Part shown: positions 34,301 to 42,141 of the stretch, piece by piece
Position numbering within the stretch: position 1 is the first letter of the stretch
Layout: each line of letters opens with the position of its first letter
Source of the DNA: Streptomyces sp. Go-475
Lineage (GTDB): Bacteria > Actinomycetota > Actinomycetes > Streptomycetales > Streptomycetaceae
DNA: 64,000 nucleotides
Direction of reading: 5' to 3'
Assembly (NCBI RefSeq): GCF_003330845.1
Contig: NZ_CP026121.1
Coordinates: forward strand, 6,553,501-6,617,500
Notes under the pieces: generated by a model
The model's database searches: none
What the model was told of the DNA's origin: nothing
The model's input: only the letters and a program-made list of their open reading frames with translations
Position numbers and translations under genes: made by a program

Positions 34301-35381
34301 GCCCCATGTAGCCCATCTCGCGCCCGCCCATGGCGTTGGGCTGGCCGGTGAGGGAGAACGGCCCGGCGCCCGGACGGCAGATCGCCCCCGTCGCCAGATG
34401 CAGGTTGACCAGGGCGTTCGTGTTCCAGGTGCCGTGCGTGGACTGGTTGAGCCCCATGGTCCAGCAGCTCATCCACCGCCGGCCGGCCGCACCGATCAGC
34501 CGGGCCGCCTCGCGCAGGTCGTCCTCGGCGAGCCCGGTGATCTCGGCGACCGCCGCCGGGGTGTAGTCGGCGAGGAAGCCGGGCAGGGCCTCCCAGCCCT
34601 CGGTGTGTGCGGCGACGAACTCCTCGTCGGTGTGCCCGTCCGCGTGCAGCAGGTGCAGCAGGCCGTTCAGCAGCGCGAGGTCGGTGCCCGGCCTGACCTG
34701 AAGGAACAGGTCGGCCTTGGCGGCAGTGGCCGTCCGCCGCGGATCGACGACGATCAGCTTGGCGCCCGCCTTGACGCGCTCCATCATCCGCAGGAAGAGG
34801 ATCGGATGGCAGTCGGCCATGTTCGACCCGATGACGAGGAAGAGATCCGCCCGGTCGAAGTCCTCGTACGAGCCGGGCGGACCGTCCGCCCCCAGCGACA
34901 GCTTGTAGCCGGTGCCCGCGCTCGCCATGCACAGCCGCGAGTTCGACTCGATCTGGTTCGTCCGCACGAACCCCTTGGCCAACTTGTTCGCGAGGTACTG
35001 CGCCTCCAGGCTCATCTGCCCGGACACGTAGAAGGCGACCGCGTCCGGCCCGTGCTCGTCGACGATCGACCGCAGCCGCGCGGCCGTCTCGGCGATCGCG
35101 TCGGCCACCGGCGCCGGGACCGCCTCCTCGCCCCGGTCGTCCCGCACCAGCGCGGAGGTCAGCCGCCCCGGCGCGGCGAGCATGTGGGCCGTGGTCGCGC
35201 CCTTGGTGCACAGCCGGCCCGCGTTCGCCGGGTGCGCCTTGTCGCCGGACGCCTTCAGCACCGTGCGCCGCCCGTCCGGTCCCGTCCCGACGTCGAGCAC
35301 GAGGCCGCAGCCCACACCGCAGTACGAGCAGACGGTGCGCACCTGCCGCGTCTCCTGCCGGGTTCCGTGGGTCGTGGTCAT
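31326..35381 (-). CDS. nasA: Assimilatory nitrate reductase fused to a CysJ-type flavoprotein reductase
   Basis: 1351 aa. Residues about 10-700 are a molybdopterin oxidoreductase: [13 protein letters not shown] is the 4Fe-4S ligand start, and [19 protein letters not shown] and the C-terminal molydop-binding region ([18 protein letters not shown]) follow. From about 825 there is a flavodoxin domain ([30 protein letters not shown]), then FAD- and NADPH-binding domains ([40 protein letters not shown]). The fused chain can feed NADPH electrons directly to nitrate. It reduces nitrate to nitrite in the cytosol; no nitrite reductase gene is in the window. GlnR-like sites lie 24-71 bases upstream of the ATG. 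Confidence 0.9.
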   Translation of the reverse strand: MTTTHGTRQETRQVRTVCSYCGVGCGLVLDVGTGPDGRRTVLKASGDKAHPANAGRLCTKGATTAHMLAAPGRLTSALVRDDRGEEAVPAPVADAIAETAARLRSIVDEHGPDAVAFYVSGQMSLEAQYLANKLAKGFVRTNQIESNSRLCMASAGTGYKLSLGADGPPGSYEDFDRADLFLVIGSNMADCHPILFLRMMERVKAGAKLIVVDPRRTATAAKADLFLQVRPGTDLALLNGLLHLLHADGHTDEEFVAAHTEGWEALPGFLADYTPAAVAEITGLAEDDLREAARLIGAAGRRWMSCWTMGLNQSTHGTWNTNALVNLHLATGAICRPGAGPFSLTGQPNAMGGREMGYMGPGLPGQRSVLVAEERAFTEEVWGLPPGTLRADGVGQGTVEMFRKMADGEIKACWIICTNPVASVANRRTVIEGLEAAEFVVTQDVFADTETNAYADVVLPGAMWTEAEGVFVNSERNLTLTSPAADPPGEAMADWRIIAEIACAMGYEKGFSYDSAEQVFEEIRRFRNPKTGWDLSGVSYERLRETPVQWPAARTDGPARNPIRYVGEDGLRFPTASGRAAFFARPHLPAAELPDDDYPFVLNTGRVQHQWHTLTKTGRVAKLNKLNSGPFVELHPEDASGLGVDGGDLVEVASRRGRAVLPAVVTDRVRPGCCFAPFHWNDLFGEYLSINAVTSDAVDPLSFQPEFKVCAVSLAKVATPVRDDPAEAVREDTVEALTPTAVTPGGPDPFGLEPSPPPVLSAQERQYLTGFLAGLGSGAPGVPVLPPDAPFSPEHALWVNGVLAGMYSRSAPPAAPAKEAAGREVVVLWASQTGTAEEFAAATAERLAATGHRTTLIGMDEADVGKLPRTADLIFITSTFGDGDAPDNGSGFWDALSGDRAPRLDGVRYAVLAFGDSSYDDFCGHGRRLDARLDELGGVRLAPRTDCEPDYEPSAKQWLDQVLSALGGTATRKPEPAGRAKPPVGTARLVGNRLLSKPGAGKEVRRFTLDTSGTDLTYEAGDALGVRPVNAPALVEEWLAVTGLDASTAVPVDGVGDVPFGEALHRHLDITRITPDLLRFVAERARDDHELRRLLRPDNKDGLAQWSWGRQAVDVVAEYAVRAGAAEWAGVLRKLQPRLYSISSSPLVDPRLVSLTVSVVRYENLRGRMRGGVCSPFLADAEPDTEVPVFVQRSPHFRPPGDASTPMVMVGPGTGVAPFVGFLQERRALGHRAPNWLFFGEQHRATDFYYEDELTALLDEGVLTRLDTAFSRDQRNKVYVQDRMREHGPELWHWLRDGARFYVCGDASRMAKDVDRALRDIAVAHGGMSEAEAAAYVKQLAADKRYLRDVY

Positions 35382-35404
35382 GCCTTCGACGGTACGGACC
35401 GCCC

Positions 35405-35452
35405 GTTACACCGTTGTCACTTCGCCGGATCTTGAGGGGTTACGCCCGTCAC
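35405..35452 (-). promoter_or_regulatory. GlnR-like binding sites upstream of nasA
   Basis: Read toward nasA, GTGAC-n6-GTAAC (35420-35405) fits the GlnR a/b half-site pair (GTnAC-n6-GAAAC-like). A second pair, GTGAC-n4-GTAAC (35452-35439), stands 18 bases further upstream with a shortened spacer. GlnR activates nitrate assimilation in Streptomyces, so the position is meaningful. The second site is less certain. Confidence 0.5.
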
Positions 35453-35575
35453 ACAGCAACGTTCCGGCCGTTGTGAGGTGCATCGAGGTCGCGGAGCGTG
35501 TCGCTGTTGGGCCGAACGGGTGACTCTGCGCAAGAATTGGCCGATGCAGACAGCCAGTGCGAGCCAGGACGGAGC

Positions 35576-35971
35576 ATGCCGGTGAACAGCCACGATGTCA
35601 CCGACGAACAGTGGGAGGGGCTCGCCCAGGTCGTGCCGCTGCGGGGCCGGGACGCCTGGCCGTCCTCCGTCGACCACCGTTCCATACCCGAGGCCGAGAC
35701 GGAGGCGCGGCGCCGCTTCGTCGTCCTGCGCGTGAACGTCTTCGCCGACGCGCGCGACGTCGCCGAGACCCTGATGGCGGGCGTCCCGGTCCTGCTCGAC
35801 CTGACCGGCGCGGAGACGGAGGTCGCCAAGCGGGTCCTCGACTTCAGCACGGGCGTGGTCTTCGGCCTGGCGAGCGGCATGCACCGAGTGGACCGCAACG
35901 TGTTCCTGCTGACCCCGGCCGGGACCGAGGTGACGGGGCTGATGGAGGGGGTCGGGGTGCCCGGGGTCTGA
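35576..35971 (+). CDS. SepF-like cell division protein paralogue
   Basis: 131 aa from ATG 35576, GGACGGAGC just upstream. The C-terminal 80 residues (RRFVVLRVNVFADARDVAET, VPVLLDLTGAETEVAKRVLD, FSTGVVFGLASGMHRVDRNV, FLLTP) are the SepF/DUF552 domain that polymerises and binds FtsZ. The N-terminus lacks the clear membrane-binding amphipathic helix of true SepF. Streptomyces carry several SepF paralogues with minor roles; this is one, not the SepF of the division cluster. It is divergent from nasA. Confidence 0.85.
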   Translation: MPVNSHDVTDEQWEGLAQVVPLRGRDAWPSSVDHRSIPEAETEARRRFVVLRVNVFADARDVAETLMAGVPVLLDLTGAETEVAKRVLDFSTGVVFGLASGMHRVDRNVFLLTPAGTEVTGLMEGVGVPGV

Positions 35972-36075
35972 GACGGGCGCCGACGTCAGGCAACCGAGCC
36001 GGAGCGGTCGCTCGATCGTAGGAACGCGGTGGAGACGGAACGGTTCGTCCCGTTTGCGGGTCCTACCGTCCGGAC

Positions 36076-37227
36076 ATGACCGAGCCCTCCGCTCCCGCCG
36101 CCCTCGCGCACCCCGACCGCCCCCGCGTCACGGAACTGCGCCTGGCCGCCTTCGCCGGCCTCCGCCGCGCCGTGCTCCCCCTGGGGCGGCTCACCCTCCT
36201 CGCCGGTCCCAGCGGCTCCGGCAAGACCAGCGCACTGCGGGCGTACGAGGCCCTCGCCCGGCTCGGGGGCGGCGCCGGGCTCGGCGAGGCGTTCCCCGAC
36301 CCCGTCGCCTGCGTGCCGGAGCGGGCCCGGCCCGACGCGCAGCGCCGCCGCGGCTTCCGCATCGGCTGCACGGCGGACGGACCCGCCGGGCCGGTCCGGC
36401 TCGACGTGGCCGTGCAGGCCGAGCCCGAACTGCGCGTGGTGGGCGAGCGGTTGACGACCGGGGGAGTGGTCCTCCTGGAGACCGCCCTGCGCGACCCGGG
36501 GAAGCGCGCCGTGCAGGCCGCCTGGCACACGGCCGGACCCACCCCGGTGACCCGCGGCCCGCTGCCCGACGACCGGCTCGGCACCCCCTTGCTGCCGTTG
36601 CGCGTGGCCGGCCGGACGCCCGGGCAGCGCAGGGTGCTGGCCGCCGCCGAGCAGATGGTCGTCGCCCTGCGCTCCGTCTTCGCCTGCGACCCCGAACCCG
36701 ACCGGATGCGCGGCCCCGTACCGGCGGGCCCCGGCCGCCTGCTCGGCGACTGCGGCAACCTCGCCGAGGTGCTGTGGCGCATCCGCGCCGAGTGCGGCCG
36801 ACGGCACACGCTCTTCGTGACGGCGGTACGGGCGGGCTGCGCCGGGCCGGTGGCGGACGTGCTCGCCGGGGCGGACGGCATCGGTGCCGTCCGGGCGGCG
36901 CTCGACCGCGGTGACGGTGTGCGGACGGACCTGGGGCGGCTGGGTGACGGTGAACTCCGCTATCTCGCGCTGGCCCTGGTCCTGCTCACCGGACCCGGTG
37001 TCCTGGAGGTCGACCCGGCGGGCGAGGTGCCCGCCGCGCTCCAGACGCTCACCGTCCTCGCCGACGGCTTCGACCGCGCACTGGACCCGCGGCAGCGGCG
37101 GGAACTGCTGGGCCTCGCGGCCCGGATGTGCGAGCGGGGGCACATCCGGCTCGTCGGCGCGGTGAGCGACGCCTCCTGGGCCGCCGGGGCCGAGGGAGTC
37201 ACGGTGGTACACCTGAACCGTGACTGA
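36076..37227 (+). CDS. AAA/ABC-like ATP-binding protein of unknown role
   Basis: 383 aa. LTLLAGPSGSGKTSALRAYE (residues about 38-57) is a Walker A in the RecF/OLD-type setting (strand-loop-helix right after an N-terminal sheet). LGDGELRYLALALVLL near residue 295 looks like a degenerate ABC signature helix, and VLEVDPAGEVP takes the Walker B position without the DE pair. This suggests an SMC/OLD-family ATPase whose hydrolysis may be weak. A -10-like TACCGT 6 bases before the ATG suggests a leaderless mRNA. It overlaps the MazG-like gene by 8 bases, so the two are coupled. Confidence 0.7.
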   Translation: MTEPSAPAALAHPDRPRVTELRLAAFAGLRRAVLPLGRLTLLAGPSGSGKTSALRAYEALARLGGGAGLGEAFPDPVACVPERARPDAQRRRGFRIGCTADGPAGPVRLDVAVQAEPELRVVGERLTTGGVVLLETALRDPGKRAVQAAWHTAGPTPVTRGPLPDDRLGTPLLPLRVAGRTPGQRRVLAAAEQMVVALRSVFACDPEPDRMRGPVPAGPGRLLGDCGNLAEVLWRIRAECGRRHTLFVTAVRAGCAGPVADVLAGADGIGAVRAALDRGDGVRTDLGRLGDGELRYLALALVLLTGPGVLEVDPAGEVPAALQTLTVLADGFDRALDPRQRRELLGLAARMCERGHIRLVGAVSDASWAAGAEGVTVVHLNRD

Positions 37228-37546
37228 TCCCCTGGACGTGGCGAAACTGCAACGCCGGCTGGCCGACTTCGCCGCCGCGCGGAACTGGCAGCAGTACCAC
37301 ACCCCCAAGAACCTGGTCGCCGCCCTCAGTGTGGAGGCGTCCGAACTCGTCGAGATCTTCCAGTGGTTGACGCCCGAGGAGTCGGCCCGGGTCATGTCCG
37401 ACCCGGACACCGCGCACCGCGTCACCGACGAGGTCGCCGACGTGCTCGCGTACCTCCTGCAACTGTGCGAGGTGCTCGGCATCGACCCGCTGGCCGCGCT
37501 GGACGCGAAGATCGACCGGAACGAGCGGAGATTCCCGGCTCCCTAG
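37220..37546 (+). CDS. MazG-like nucleotide pyrophosphohydrolase
   Basis: 108 aa from GTG 37220, overlapping the ATPase gene. It has the all-alpha NTP-PPase pattern: ALSVEASELVEIFQWL (E-x3-E helix) and VTDEVADVLAYLLQLCEVLG (E-x2-D helix), the four acidic metal ligands. WQQYHTPKNLVAAL at the start is typical of the RS21-C6/dCTPase-like subgroup. It cleaves NTPs or modified dCTP to NMP and pyrophosphate (house-cleaning). A hairpin follows the stop. Confidence 0.88.
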   Translation: MTDPLDVAKLQRRLADFAAARNWQQYHTPKNLVAALSVEASELVEIFQWLTPEESARVMSDPDTAHRVTDEVADVLAYLLQLCEVLGIDPLAALDAKIDRNERRFPAP

Positions 37547-37570
37547 CCCGGCGTCCGGCCGTCGGGAGCC
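37537..37570. terminator. Hairpin at the end of the ATPase-MazG operon
   Basis: GGCTCCC (37537-37543) pairs with GGGAGCC (37564-37570), with a smaller GC hairpin possible inside the 20-base loop. It overlaps the stop codon region of the MazG-like gene. Confidence 0.5.
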
Positions 37571-37743
37571 GCAAAGTCCACTTGTACGCTGCGTAACCAA
37601 AACGCGGCCCGAATCCGAATTGTTGTCCGCTAATTTCCGTCTTCCTCTGGCTTTTCGTCTCACAGTCCTTCACTCTGGGTAGTGAACAAGGGAGTTCGGG
37701 CAGGCGGACGCGCGGGGCGCGTCGGACAAGACGGGGGCAGCGC

Positions 37744-38214
37744 ATGGACGCGGTGCGGCTCATCGTGACGAGCAGGCGGTCCCTGGCCGCGGGCGGCGAG
37801 GTGCGGGAGGTCATGGCCGAGGTGTGGCAGGCACAGGCCCTCGCGCAGGCGATAGGAAGTCGCCTCGCGGTCGCCGGCCCGCCCGAACTGCGCGGCGAGG
37901 CGCTGGGGTTGACGGAGCTGGCGGGCCGGGGCTGCGGTGTCCTCGACCCGCCCGAACTGGCCCCCGGTGAGCTGCGGGCGGGCCAGCTCACGGAGTTGGG
38001 CGACGCCCGCCACACGCTGATGTACCTCGGCGGACTCCTCGGCGAGGTCGGCATCGCCCTCGTCGGCCTGGCCTGCGCCGCGGCCGACGAGGGCACGTAC
38101 TGGCAGTGCATGGAGGCCATCGACGCGGCGGACGAGTCCCGTGACCGCGTGCTGGAGATGCTCCGCAGACTCGCCGACCGGGAGCAGGCGTTACCGGAGC
38201 GGGAGGCGGGATGA
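37744..38214 (+). CDS. Conserved Streptomyces hypothetical protein (possibly DUF6099)
   Basis: 156 aa, mostly alpha-helical. It starts MDAVRLIVTSRRSLAAGGEV, with a central LGEVGIALVGLACAAADEGT stretch and a charged C-terminus ending PEREAG. There are no catalytic motifs, membrane segments or signal peptide. I recall similar proteins as a Streptomyces-restricted family (DUF6099), but that is memory and not demonstrable here. The 197-base gap upstream has a lower-GC promoter-like region (around 37600-37660). Confidence 0.65.
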   Translation: MDAVRLIVTSRRSLAAGGEVREVMAEVWQAQALAQAIGSRLAVAGPPELRGEALGLTELAGRGCGVLDPPELAPGELRAGQLTELGDARHTLMYLGGLLGEVGIALVGLACAAADEGTYWQCMEAIDAADESRDRVLEMLRRLADREQALPEREAG

Positions 38215-38270
38215 CGGATCCCTTCGCTTGTCAGCTACGGCGGTCTCAGGCCCGCCCTGTCGGCGTGCGG

Positions 38271-38438
38271 CTACTCCGGCCCGGGCTGATCCGCCCTGCA
38301 TTCCGCGGGAGGAAAACCCGCTTCCGACTGAAGGTCGGAGAGATCCGCGTTCAACGCCGCCATCAGCTCCTCCATCTGCTGCAACAGCCCTTTCGGCTGC
38401 CCGGTCCCGCCCTGCTGCGGCACGGTCTCTTCGGACAT
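38271..38438 (-). CDS. Small acidic protein, 55 aa, unknown
   Basis: Reverse strand, ATG 38438, with GAGGAGG ideally placed 6 bases upstream. Sequence MSEETVPQQGGTGQPKGLLQ, then a helix LQQMEELMAALNADLSDLQS, and a short tail with one Cys. The strong Shine-Dalgarno and acidic helical character support translation; function unknown. It is convergent with the helical hypothetical gene. Confidence 0.55.
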   Translation of the reverse strand: MSEETVPQQGGTGQPKGLLQQMEELMAALNADLSDLQSEAGFPPAECRADQPGPE

Positions 38439-38676
38439 GACGGCCTCCTCGGCCCCTGGCCCCCCGGGGAGGCCGACGCGGGTGACGCTCCGGCGGTCAG
38501 GGCCGGTGCGGAAGCCGGGGGCTCCGGCTCCGCCCGAGCCAACGATCACCACCGGGGCCGGTCACTGGCCCGGTCACGCGGGACGCGCGGTATTGACGTA
38601 ATTTCACCCGACCGGAGACAGGGTGGGACGGGGGACCGATCTCGTCGTGCCGGGGTCCGGCGTGCAGGATGGAACC

Positions 38677-39597
38677 ATGGATCTTCGCATCTTCACCGAG
38701 CCCCAGCAGGGCGCCACCTACGACACCCTGCTCACCGTGGCCAAGGCCACCGAAGACCTCGGATTCGACGCATTCTTCCGCTCTGACCACTATCTCCGCA
38801 TGGGCAACGTGGACGGCCTGCCCGGCCCCACCGACGCCTGGATCACCCTGGCCGGCCTCGCCCGCGAGACCAAGCGCATCCGCCTCGGCACCCTGATGAC
38901 CGCCGGCACCTTCCGGCTGCCCGGCGTGCTCGCCATCCAGGTCGCCCAGGTCGACCAGATGTCCGGCGGCCGCGTCGAGCTCGGTCTCGGCGCCGGCTGG
39001 TTCGAGGAGGAGCACAAGGCCTACGGCATCCCCTTCCCCAAGGAGAAGTTCGCCCGGCTCGAGGAGCAGCTGGAGATCGTCACCGGCCTGTGGGCGACGG
39101 AAGCCGGCAAGACCTTCGACTTCCACGGCACCTACTACGACCTCACGGACTCGCCCGCGCTGCCCAAGCCCGCGCAGGCGAAGATCCCCGTCCTCGTCGG
39201 CGGCCACGGCCCGACCCGCACGCCGCGCCTCGCCGCGCGGTACGCCGACGAGTTCAACATGCCGTTCGCCTCCGTCGAGGACAGCGAGCGCCAGTTCGGC
39301 CGGGTGCGCGCCGCCGCCGAGGAGGCGGGCCGCGGCGACGAGCTGACGTACTCCAACGCCCTCGTCGTCTGCGTCGGCCGCGATGATGCGGAGGTCGCCC
39401 GCCGGGCCGACGCGATCGGCCGCCAGGTCGACGAGCTGAAGCTCAACGGCCTGGCCGGCTCCCCGGTCGAGGTCGTCGACAAGATCGGCCGCTACGCCGA
39501 GATCGGCTCCGGCCGCATCTACCTCCAGGTCCTCGACCTCGACGACCTGGACCACCTGGAGCTGATCTCCTCCCAGGTGCAGTCGCAGCTGTCGTGA
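38677..39597 (+). CDS. LLM-class F420-dependent oxidoreductase
   Basis: 306 aa from ATG 38677. Luciferase-like barrel: MDLRIFTEPQQGATYDTLL, DAFFRSDHYLRMG (the substrate/F420 His region), RIRLGTLMTAGTFRLPGVLA, GRVELGLGAGWFEEEHKAYG, and KIPVLVGGHGPTRTPRLAAR. The length and these motifs match the TIGR03560-type F420 subgroup common in actinobacteria. It uses reduced F420 (or FMN) to reduce or oxidise an unknown substrate. It is monocistronic, followed by a bidirectional terminator. Confidence 0.88.
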   Translation: MDLRIFTEPQQGATYDTLLTVAKATEDLGFDAFFRSDHYLRMGNVDGLPGPTDAWITLAGLARETKRIRLGTLMTAGTFRLPGVLAIQVAQVDQMSGGRVELGLGAGWFEEEHKAYGIPFPKEKFARLEEQLEIVTGLWATEAGKTFDFHGTYYDLTDSPALPKPAQAKIPVLVGGHGPTRTPRLAARYADEFNMPFASVEDSERQFGRVRAAAEEAGRGDELTYSNALVVCVGRDDAEVARRADAIGRQVDELKLNGLAGSPVEVVDKIGRYAEIGSGRIYLQVLDLDDLDHLELISSQVQSQLS

Positions 39598-39648
39598 CGG
39601 CCGGGGCCGACCGCTGAACCCTGACGGCCGCAGCCGCGTGACACGACC

Positions 39649-39687
39649 GTCCGGCGGATCGGGCCCCGGAGCCCCGATCCGCCGGAC
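39649..39687. terminator. Bidirectional terminator, 15-bp perfect stem
   Basis: GTCCGGCGGATCGGG (39649-39663) and CCCGATCCGCCGGAC (39673-39687), loop 9 bases, between the convergent oxidoreductase and DUF574 methyltransferase genes. It is one of the strongest hairpins in the window. Confidence 0.85.
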
Positions 39688-39698
39688 CGGACCGGCCG

Positions 39699-40517
39699 TC
39701 ACGGCTTGCGGCCGACCGCCACGTAGAGGGGCATCTCCTCGTCCTGGCCGTCGCCCCCGCCCTCCCGCCCATCGCCGAGCTCGGGGTGCCACCGTGCGGC
39801 CGGCACCACGCCGGGCTCCACCAGTTCGAGACCCGTGAAGAACTCGGTGAACTCGGCGCGGCTGCGCACCTGCGCCGCCGTCCCGCCCTTGCGGTAGACC
39901 TCGACGACACGCTCCCAGGTCTCCGGATCGAAGTCGCCCGTCGCGTGGGACAGCGTCAAGTAGCTGCCGGACGGCAGGGTTTCGAGGAGCTCGCGGACGA
40001 TCCGGCGGGGCTCGTCCTCGTCCCCGATCAGGTGCAGCAGGGCCACGAGGGACAGCGCGATCGGCCGAGTGAAGTCGAGGGTCTCCCGTGCCGCCGCGAT
40101 GATCTCGCCGGGTTCCCGCACGTCGCCGTGGACGTAGGCGGTCTTTCCCTCCGGCGCGCTGTGCAGCAGGGCCTGGGCGTGCCGGAGGACGATCGGATCG
40201 TTGTCGGCGTACACCACCCGGGCCTGCGGGGCGACCGCCTGGACGATCTGGTGGAGGTTCGGCTCGGTCGGTATGCCGGTGCCGATGTCGAGGAACTGCC
40301 GGACGCCCCGCTCGGCCAGCAGCCGGGAGGCGCGGTGCATGAACAGGCGGTTGGTCCGCGCCATCTCCCGGGCGGCGGGGAAGAGGGATATCACTTGCTC
40401 GGCCGCCTCCGCGTCGACCGGGTAGTTGTCCTTCCCGCCCAGGTAGTAGTCGTACATGCGTGCCGAATGGGGCTTGCCGGTGTCGATGTGTCCCGCGCTG
40501 GTCCCGGCGTCTGTCAC
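39699..40517 (-). CDS. DUF574 S-adenosyl-methionine methyltransferase
   Basis: 272 aa. I chose GTG 40517 because GGAGG lies 7 bases before it; ATG 40532 would add 5 residues and has no ribosome-binding site. SARMYDYYLGGKDNYPVDAE is the hallmark start of the PF04672 family, with RQFLDIGTGIPTEPNLH (motif I), VVYADNDPIVLRHAQALL (motif II) and ALSLVALLHLIGDED. Streptomyces carry dozens of these, mostly of unknown substrate and often linked to BldB/Whi-like regulators. No partner is next to this copy. Confidence 0.88.
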   Translation of the reverse strand: MTDAGTSAGHIDTGKPHSARMYDYYLGGKDNYPVDAEAAEQVISLFPAAREMARTNRLFMHRASRLLAERGVRQFLDIGTGIPTEPNLHQIVQAVAPQARVVYADNDPIVLRHAQALLHSAPEGKTAYVHGDVREPGEIIAAARETLDFTRPIALSLVALLHLIGDEDEPRRIVRELLETLPSGSYLTLSHATGDFDPETWERVVEVYRKGGTAAQVRSRAEFTEFFTGLELVEPGVVPAARWHPELGDGREGGGDGQDEEMPLYVAVGRKP

Positions 40518-40677
40518 GTGAGGCCTCCGCATCTGTGCCCGCGTGGGCGCTCATCCGAATCCCCCTCGAACGCCCGGTCGATCGGGAGGCTAGCGAAAAT
40601 TCCCGGGTGCTGTCGGTGCCCGCTCGGTACGGTGGGCCGTATCCGCAGTTCAGACCACTGATCGAGGTCGACCCACC

Positions 40678-42141
40678 GTGTTCCTGACCCTCACCACCAC
40701 CGGCACCCCAGAGCGCCCCGCGACCGACCTCGGCTACCTGCTGCACAAGCATCCCGACAAGGCCCAGGCGTTCTCCACCTCCTACGGCACGGCCCACGTC
40801 CTCTACCCCGAGGCGGACGCCGGGCGCTGCACGGCGGCGCTGCTGCTGGAGGTGGACGCGGTGGCACTGGTGCGGCGCGGCAAGGGCAAGGGGCGCGGCG
40901 GCGCCCCGGACGCGGCCCTGGCGCAGTACGTCAACGACCGCCCGTACGCGGCCTCCTCCCTGCTCGCCGTGGCGCTGAGCACCGTCTTCTCCAGCGCGAT
41001 GAAGGGCGTCTGCAACGCCCGGCCGGAACTGCCCGGCCAGGCCAGGCCCCTGCGGATCGAGGTGCCCGCGCTGCCCGCCCGCGGCGGCCCCGACCTCGTC
41101 CGGAAGCTGTTCGAGCCGCTCGGCTGGGCGGTCACCGCGGAACCCGTCCCGCTGGACACCGAGTTCCCCGAGTGGGGCGACTCGCGGTACGTGCGCCTCG
41201 TCCTCGAGTCCGGCGCGCTCACCCTCGCCGAGGCGCTGCGCCACCTGTACGTCCTCCTGCCGGTCCTGGACGACGCCAAGCACTACTGGGTCGCCCCCGA
41301 CGAGGTCGACAAGCTGCTGCGCGCCGGTGAGGGCTGGCTGCCCGGCCACCCGGAGCAGAAGCTCATCACCAGCCGCTACCTCGCGCGCCGCTGGTCGCTG
41401 ACCCGCGCGGCGACGGAACGCCTGGAGCTGGTGCGGCTCGCCGAGGCCGACGACAGCGAGGTCGAGGAGATCGACAACGCGGTCGAGGCGGAGACCGAGA
41501 CCGAGGAGAAGCCCACCCCGCTGGCCGTGCGACGCCGCGAGGCGATCGTCACCGCGCTGCGGCGGTCCGGAGCCGCCCGGGTGCTCGACCTCGGCTGCGG
41601 CCAGGGCCAGTTGGTGCAGACGCTGCTCAAGGACCCGGCGTTCACCGAGATCGTCGGCGTCGACGTGTCGATGCGCGCGCTCACCATCGCCTCCCGGCGG
41701 CTCAAGCTGGACCGCATGGGCGAGCGGCAGGCCTCCCGCGTCACGCTCTTCCAGGGCTCGCTCGCGTACACCGACGGCCGGCTCAAGGGCTACGACGCCG
41801 CCGTGCTGAGCGAGGTCATCGAGCACCTCGACCTGCCCCGGCTGCCCGCCCTGGAGTACGCCGTGTTCGGCTCGGCCCGCCCGCGCACGGTCCTCGTGAC
41901 GACCCCGAACGTCGAGTACAACGTGCGCTGGGAGAGCCTCCCGGCCGGCCACGTCCGGCACGGCGACCACCGCTTCGAATGGACCCGCGCCGAATTCCGG
42001 ACCTGGGCCCGGGCGGTGGCCGAACGCCACGGCTACACGGTCGCGTTCGAGCCCGTGGGACCCGACGACCCCGAGGTGGGACCGCCCACCCAGATGGCCG
42101 TGTTCACGATCACCACCCCGAAGGAGGCGAAGGCGGCATGA
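40678..42141 (+). CDS. hen1: Bacterial Hen1, RNA 3'-terminal ribose 2'-O-methyltransferase
   Basis: 487 aa from GTG 40678. Residues 1-245 are the bacterial Hen1 N-terminal domain that contacts and activates Pnkp (start FLTLTTTGTPERPATDLGYL). Residues about 265-480 are the methyltransferase: VLDLGCGQGQLVQTLL (motif I) and AVLSEVIEHLDLPRLP (the Glu/Glu/His metal site that replaces the usual carboxylates and positions the 2'-OH), then VLVTTPNVEYN. It methylates the 3' end of cleaved RNA before ligation so that the repaired RNA resists the same ribotoxin. It overlaps pnkp by 4 bases. Confidence 0.93.
   Translation: MFLTLTTTGTPERPATDLGYLLHKHPDKAQAFSTSYGTAHVLYPEADAGRCTAALLLEVDAVALVRRGKGKGRGGAPDAALAQYVNDRPYAASSLLAVALSTVFSSAMKGVCNARPELPGQARPLRIEVPALPARGGPDLVRKLFEPLGWAVTAEPVPLDTEFPEWGDSRYVRLVLESGALTLAEALRHLYVLLPVLDDAKHYWVAPDEVDKLLRAGEGWLPGHPEQKLITSRYLARRWSLTRAATERLELVRLAEADDSEVEEIDNAVEAETETEEKPTPLAVRRREAIVTALRRSGAARVLDLGCGQGQLVQTLLKDPAFTEIVGVDVSMRALTIASRRLKLDRMGERQASRVTLFQGSLAYTDGRLKGYDAAVLSEVIEHLDLPRLPALEYAVFGSARPRTVLVTTPNVEYNVRWESLPAGHVRHGDHRFEWTRAEFRTWARAVAERHGYTVAFEPVGPDDPEVGPPTQMAVFTITTPKEAKAA

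Noticed and set aside
38324..38341. Small hairpin TCCGAC/GTCGGA
   Set aside because: It lies inside the coding region of the 55-aa ORF and is too short to call a terminator.
38500..42030. Reverse-strand frame of 1177 codons spanning several genes
   Set aside because: It is antisense to the F420-type oxidoreductase, runs through a clear bidirectional terminator and reads antisense to hen1. Its product has no recognisable domain.
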